The notes under the pieces were generated by a model. The model did not search any database, was not told where the DNA came from, and worked only from the letters and a program-made list of their open reading frames with translations. This document shows positions 4,754 to 5,813 of a DNA stretch of 5,813 bases, one piece after another; positions within the stretch are counted from its first letter, which is position 1, and every line of letters starts with the position of its first letter. The position numbers were made by a program, and so were the translations under genes. The stretch spans positions 1 through 5,813 of the forward strand of contig CAMWSA010000258.1 of assembly GCA_947176785.1 (NCBI GenBank). The letters are read 5' to 3'. This DNA is from an uncultured Lachnospiraceae bacterium. GTDB taxonomy: Bacteria; Bacillota; Clostridia; Lachnospirales; Lachnospiraceae.

Positions 4754-5813
4754 TCAGTATAATACCCTGCCCAGCATCTCATCTTCCTCCAACAGGCGCT
4801 TCGCCGCCTCCCTGTAGGACTCCTCGTGCAGGTAAGTATGCCTGTGAGGCTTGATGGAAGGTGCCAAATCAATAGCCTTGGAGAAATCTTCCCTTTTCAT
4901 GCCCAGGGTCTCCACATATTTCCAGAAACCCGTGTCCGTAAATATCGTGTTGACTCTCACAAAACGGTGATCCTGCACCCTTGCCATCAGATAGGTGGCT
5001 ATCCCAACCTGAATGCCGTGGAGCTGGGGATGTTCCAACAGCTTATCCAGCGCATGGGAAATCAGATGCTCACTGCCGCTGGTGGGGGCACTGCTGCCCG
5101 CAATCTCGTTGGCGATGCCGCTCATGGCCAGGGAATCCAGCAGTTCCTTTAAAAACAATTCTTCCTGAATGCTCTGAAAAGGCGTCCGCACAAAACTGTT
5201 CACCGCCTTTTTCGCAATCATGACCGCAAAGTCGTTGACCTGGGCATAGCCTGCCCGGGCCTCAAACAACCAGTCGTAAAGGGCGGTGATCTTGGACACC
5301 ATATCCCCAATCCCCGAATAGATGAAACGCTCCGGTGCCGTCCGGATTACTTCCGTATCCACGATAATGCCGTGGGCCAGCCTGGCCGGCACGGAAGTGC
5401 GTCTGCCCTCCACAAGCAGGGAGGCGCTGGCACTGGAAAAACCGTCGCTGGAACTGGAGGTGGGCACACTGATGAAGGGAAGATTACGCAAAAAAGCCGC
5501 ATACTTTCCCGCATCAATCACCTTGCCGCCGCCGATGGCGATGATTGTCTGCACCCTGTTTGGCAAGGTGAAGGCCATCTCCACAATATCGTCTATGCAC
5601 ACGGTGTCGATCTCCCGGTATTCCAGTACCTCAATACCGGCCTCCTTCAGGGAGTCCATGACCTTTATGCCGAACAGTTCGATCAGGCCGTTGCCAAAAT
5701 AGATCACTGCATTCTTAAAATTCTCTTCCTTCAGGTAGCTGCCGATATTGTCCAGCGCCCCTTTTCCAACCTTCAAGATGGCAGGAATCGCAATACTTTT
5801 GCCTGTGGTAGCC
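4754..5813 (-). CDS. Glycerol-1-phosphate dehydrogenase-like (iron-containing alcohol dehydrogenase family) protein, 5' end outside window
   Basis: Probable NAD(P)-dependent, metal-dependent cytoplasmic dehydrogenase of the AraM/EgsA branch, which reduces dihydroxyacetone phosphate to sn-glycerol-1-phosphate. Counting from the TTG at 5776 as residue 1, the dinucleotide-binding signature IAIGGGKVIDAGKYAA is at 79-94. A PTSSSSDGFSSASAS stretch, typical of this branch, is at 105-119. Likely metal ligands are D158 (in SGIGDMVSK), H237 (in SGSEHLISH) and H253 (in QLHGIQVG). The TTG at 5776 is probably not the start: the frame stays open to the window edge and reads GKSIAIPAILKVGKG, the usual beta-strand opening of the family, so this TTG is an internal Leu codon. 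About 353 codons are visible, near full length. It stops with TGA at 4754, 124 bases before the transglutaminase gene. Family assignment is firm; exact substrate is inferred, and another polyol or polyol-phosphate dehydrogenase is possible. Confidence 0.85.
   Translation of the reverse strand, partial: ATTGKSIAIPAILKVGKGALDNIGSYLKEENFKNAVIYFGNGLIELFGIKVMDSLKEAGIEVLEYREIDTVCIDDIVEMAFTLPNRVQTIIAIGGGKVIDAGKYAAFLRNLPFISVPTSSSSDGFSSASASLLVEGRRTSVPARLAHGIIVDTEVIRTAPERFIYSGIGDMVSKITALYDWLFEARAGYAQVNDFAVMIAKKAVNSFVRTPFQSIQEELFLKELLDSLAMSGIANEIAGSSAPTSGSEHLISHALDKLLEHPQLHGIQVGIATYLMARVQDHRFVRVNTIFTDTGFWKYVETLGMKREDFSKAIDLAPSIKPHRHTYLHEESYREAAKRLLEEDEMLGRVLY

Noticed and set aside
5774..5776. TTG at 5776 as start of the dehydrogenase
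   Set aside because: The frame continues upstream as GKSIAIPAIL, which completes the normal first strand of the family, and no ribosome binding site is seen; the start lies beyond the window.

Overview
The window looks like chromosome of an endospore-forming Clostridium-class Firmicute. The spoIIIA operon, the AGGAGG-type ribosome binding sites and the TTG/GTG/CTG start choices fit this. Moderately GC-rich DNA with strongly GC-biased third positions suggests something like a Lachnospiraceae member, but that family-level placement is inference. Every credible gene lies on the minus strand, so the biological order runs from position 5813 down to 1. Nothing on the plus strand looks coding.

Region 1 (5813-4754) is the body of an iron/nickel-type polyol dehydrogenase of the glycerol-1-phosphate dehydrogenase (AraM/EgsA-like) group. 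Its true start lies outside the window. Region 2 (4753-4630) is a short spacer with two inverted repeats. Region 3 (4629-2950) encodes a membrane-anchored extracytoplasmic transglutaminase-like protein with two Pro/Thr/Ser-rich linkers. It ends at a strong intrinsic terminator (2881-2922).

Region 4 (2880-2491) is a 390-base stretch without a believable gene. It holds a second inverted repeat, a candidate sigma-E promoter (2715-2742) and two tandem copies of a structured repeat, followed by the spoIIIAA ribosome binding site. Region 5 (2490-1) is the first part of the spoIIIA sporulation operon: spoIIIAA (ATPase), spoIIIAB, a 163-base gap, spoIIIAC, spoIIIAD and the first 61 or so codons of spoIIIAE, which runs off the window. 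These proteins build the secretion-like channel between mother cell and forespore during engulfment. spoIIIAF, AG and AH would be expected beyond position 1.

The least expected signal is a dispersed repeat. The leaders of spoIIIAA and spoIIIAC share ATACTGATTAAC at one end and GTTATGCAG plus the ribosome binding site at the other. A GCAGGSACAGGG block lies 35-36 bases further upstream. The unit is present once before spoIIIAC and at least twice before spoIIIAA. I do not see a clearly new biological system; the repeat family and several start-site problems are the points worth checking.
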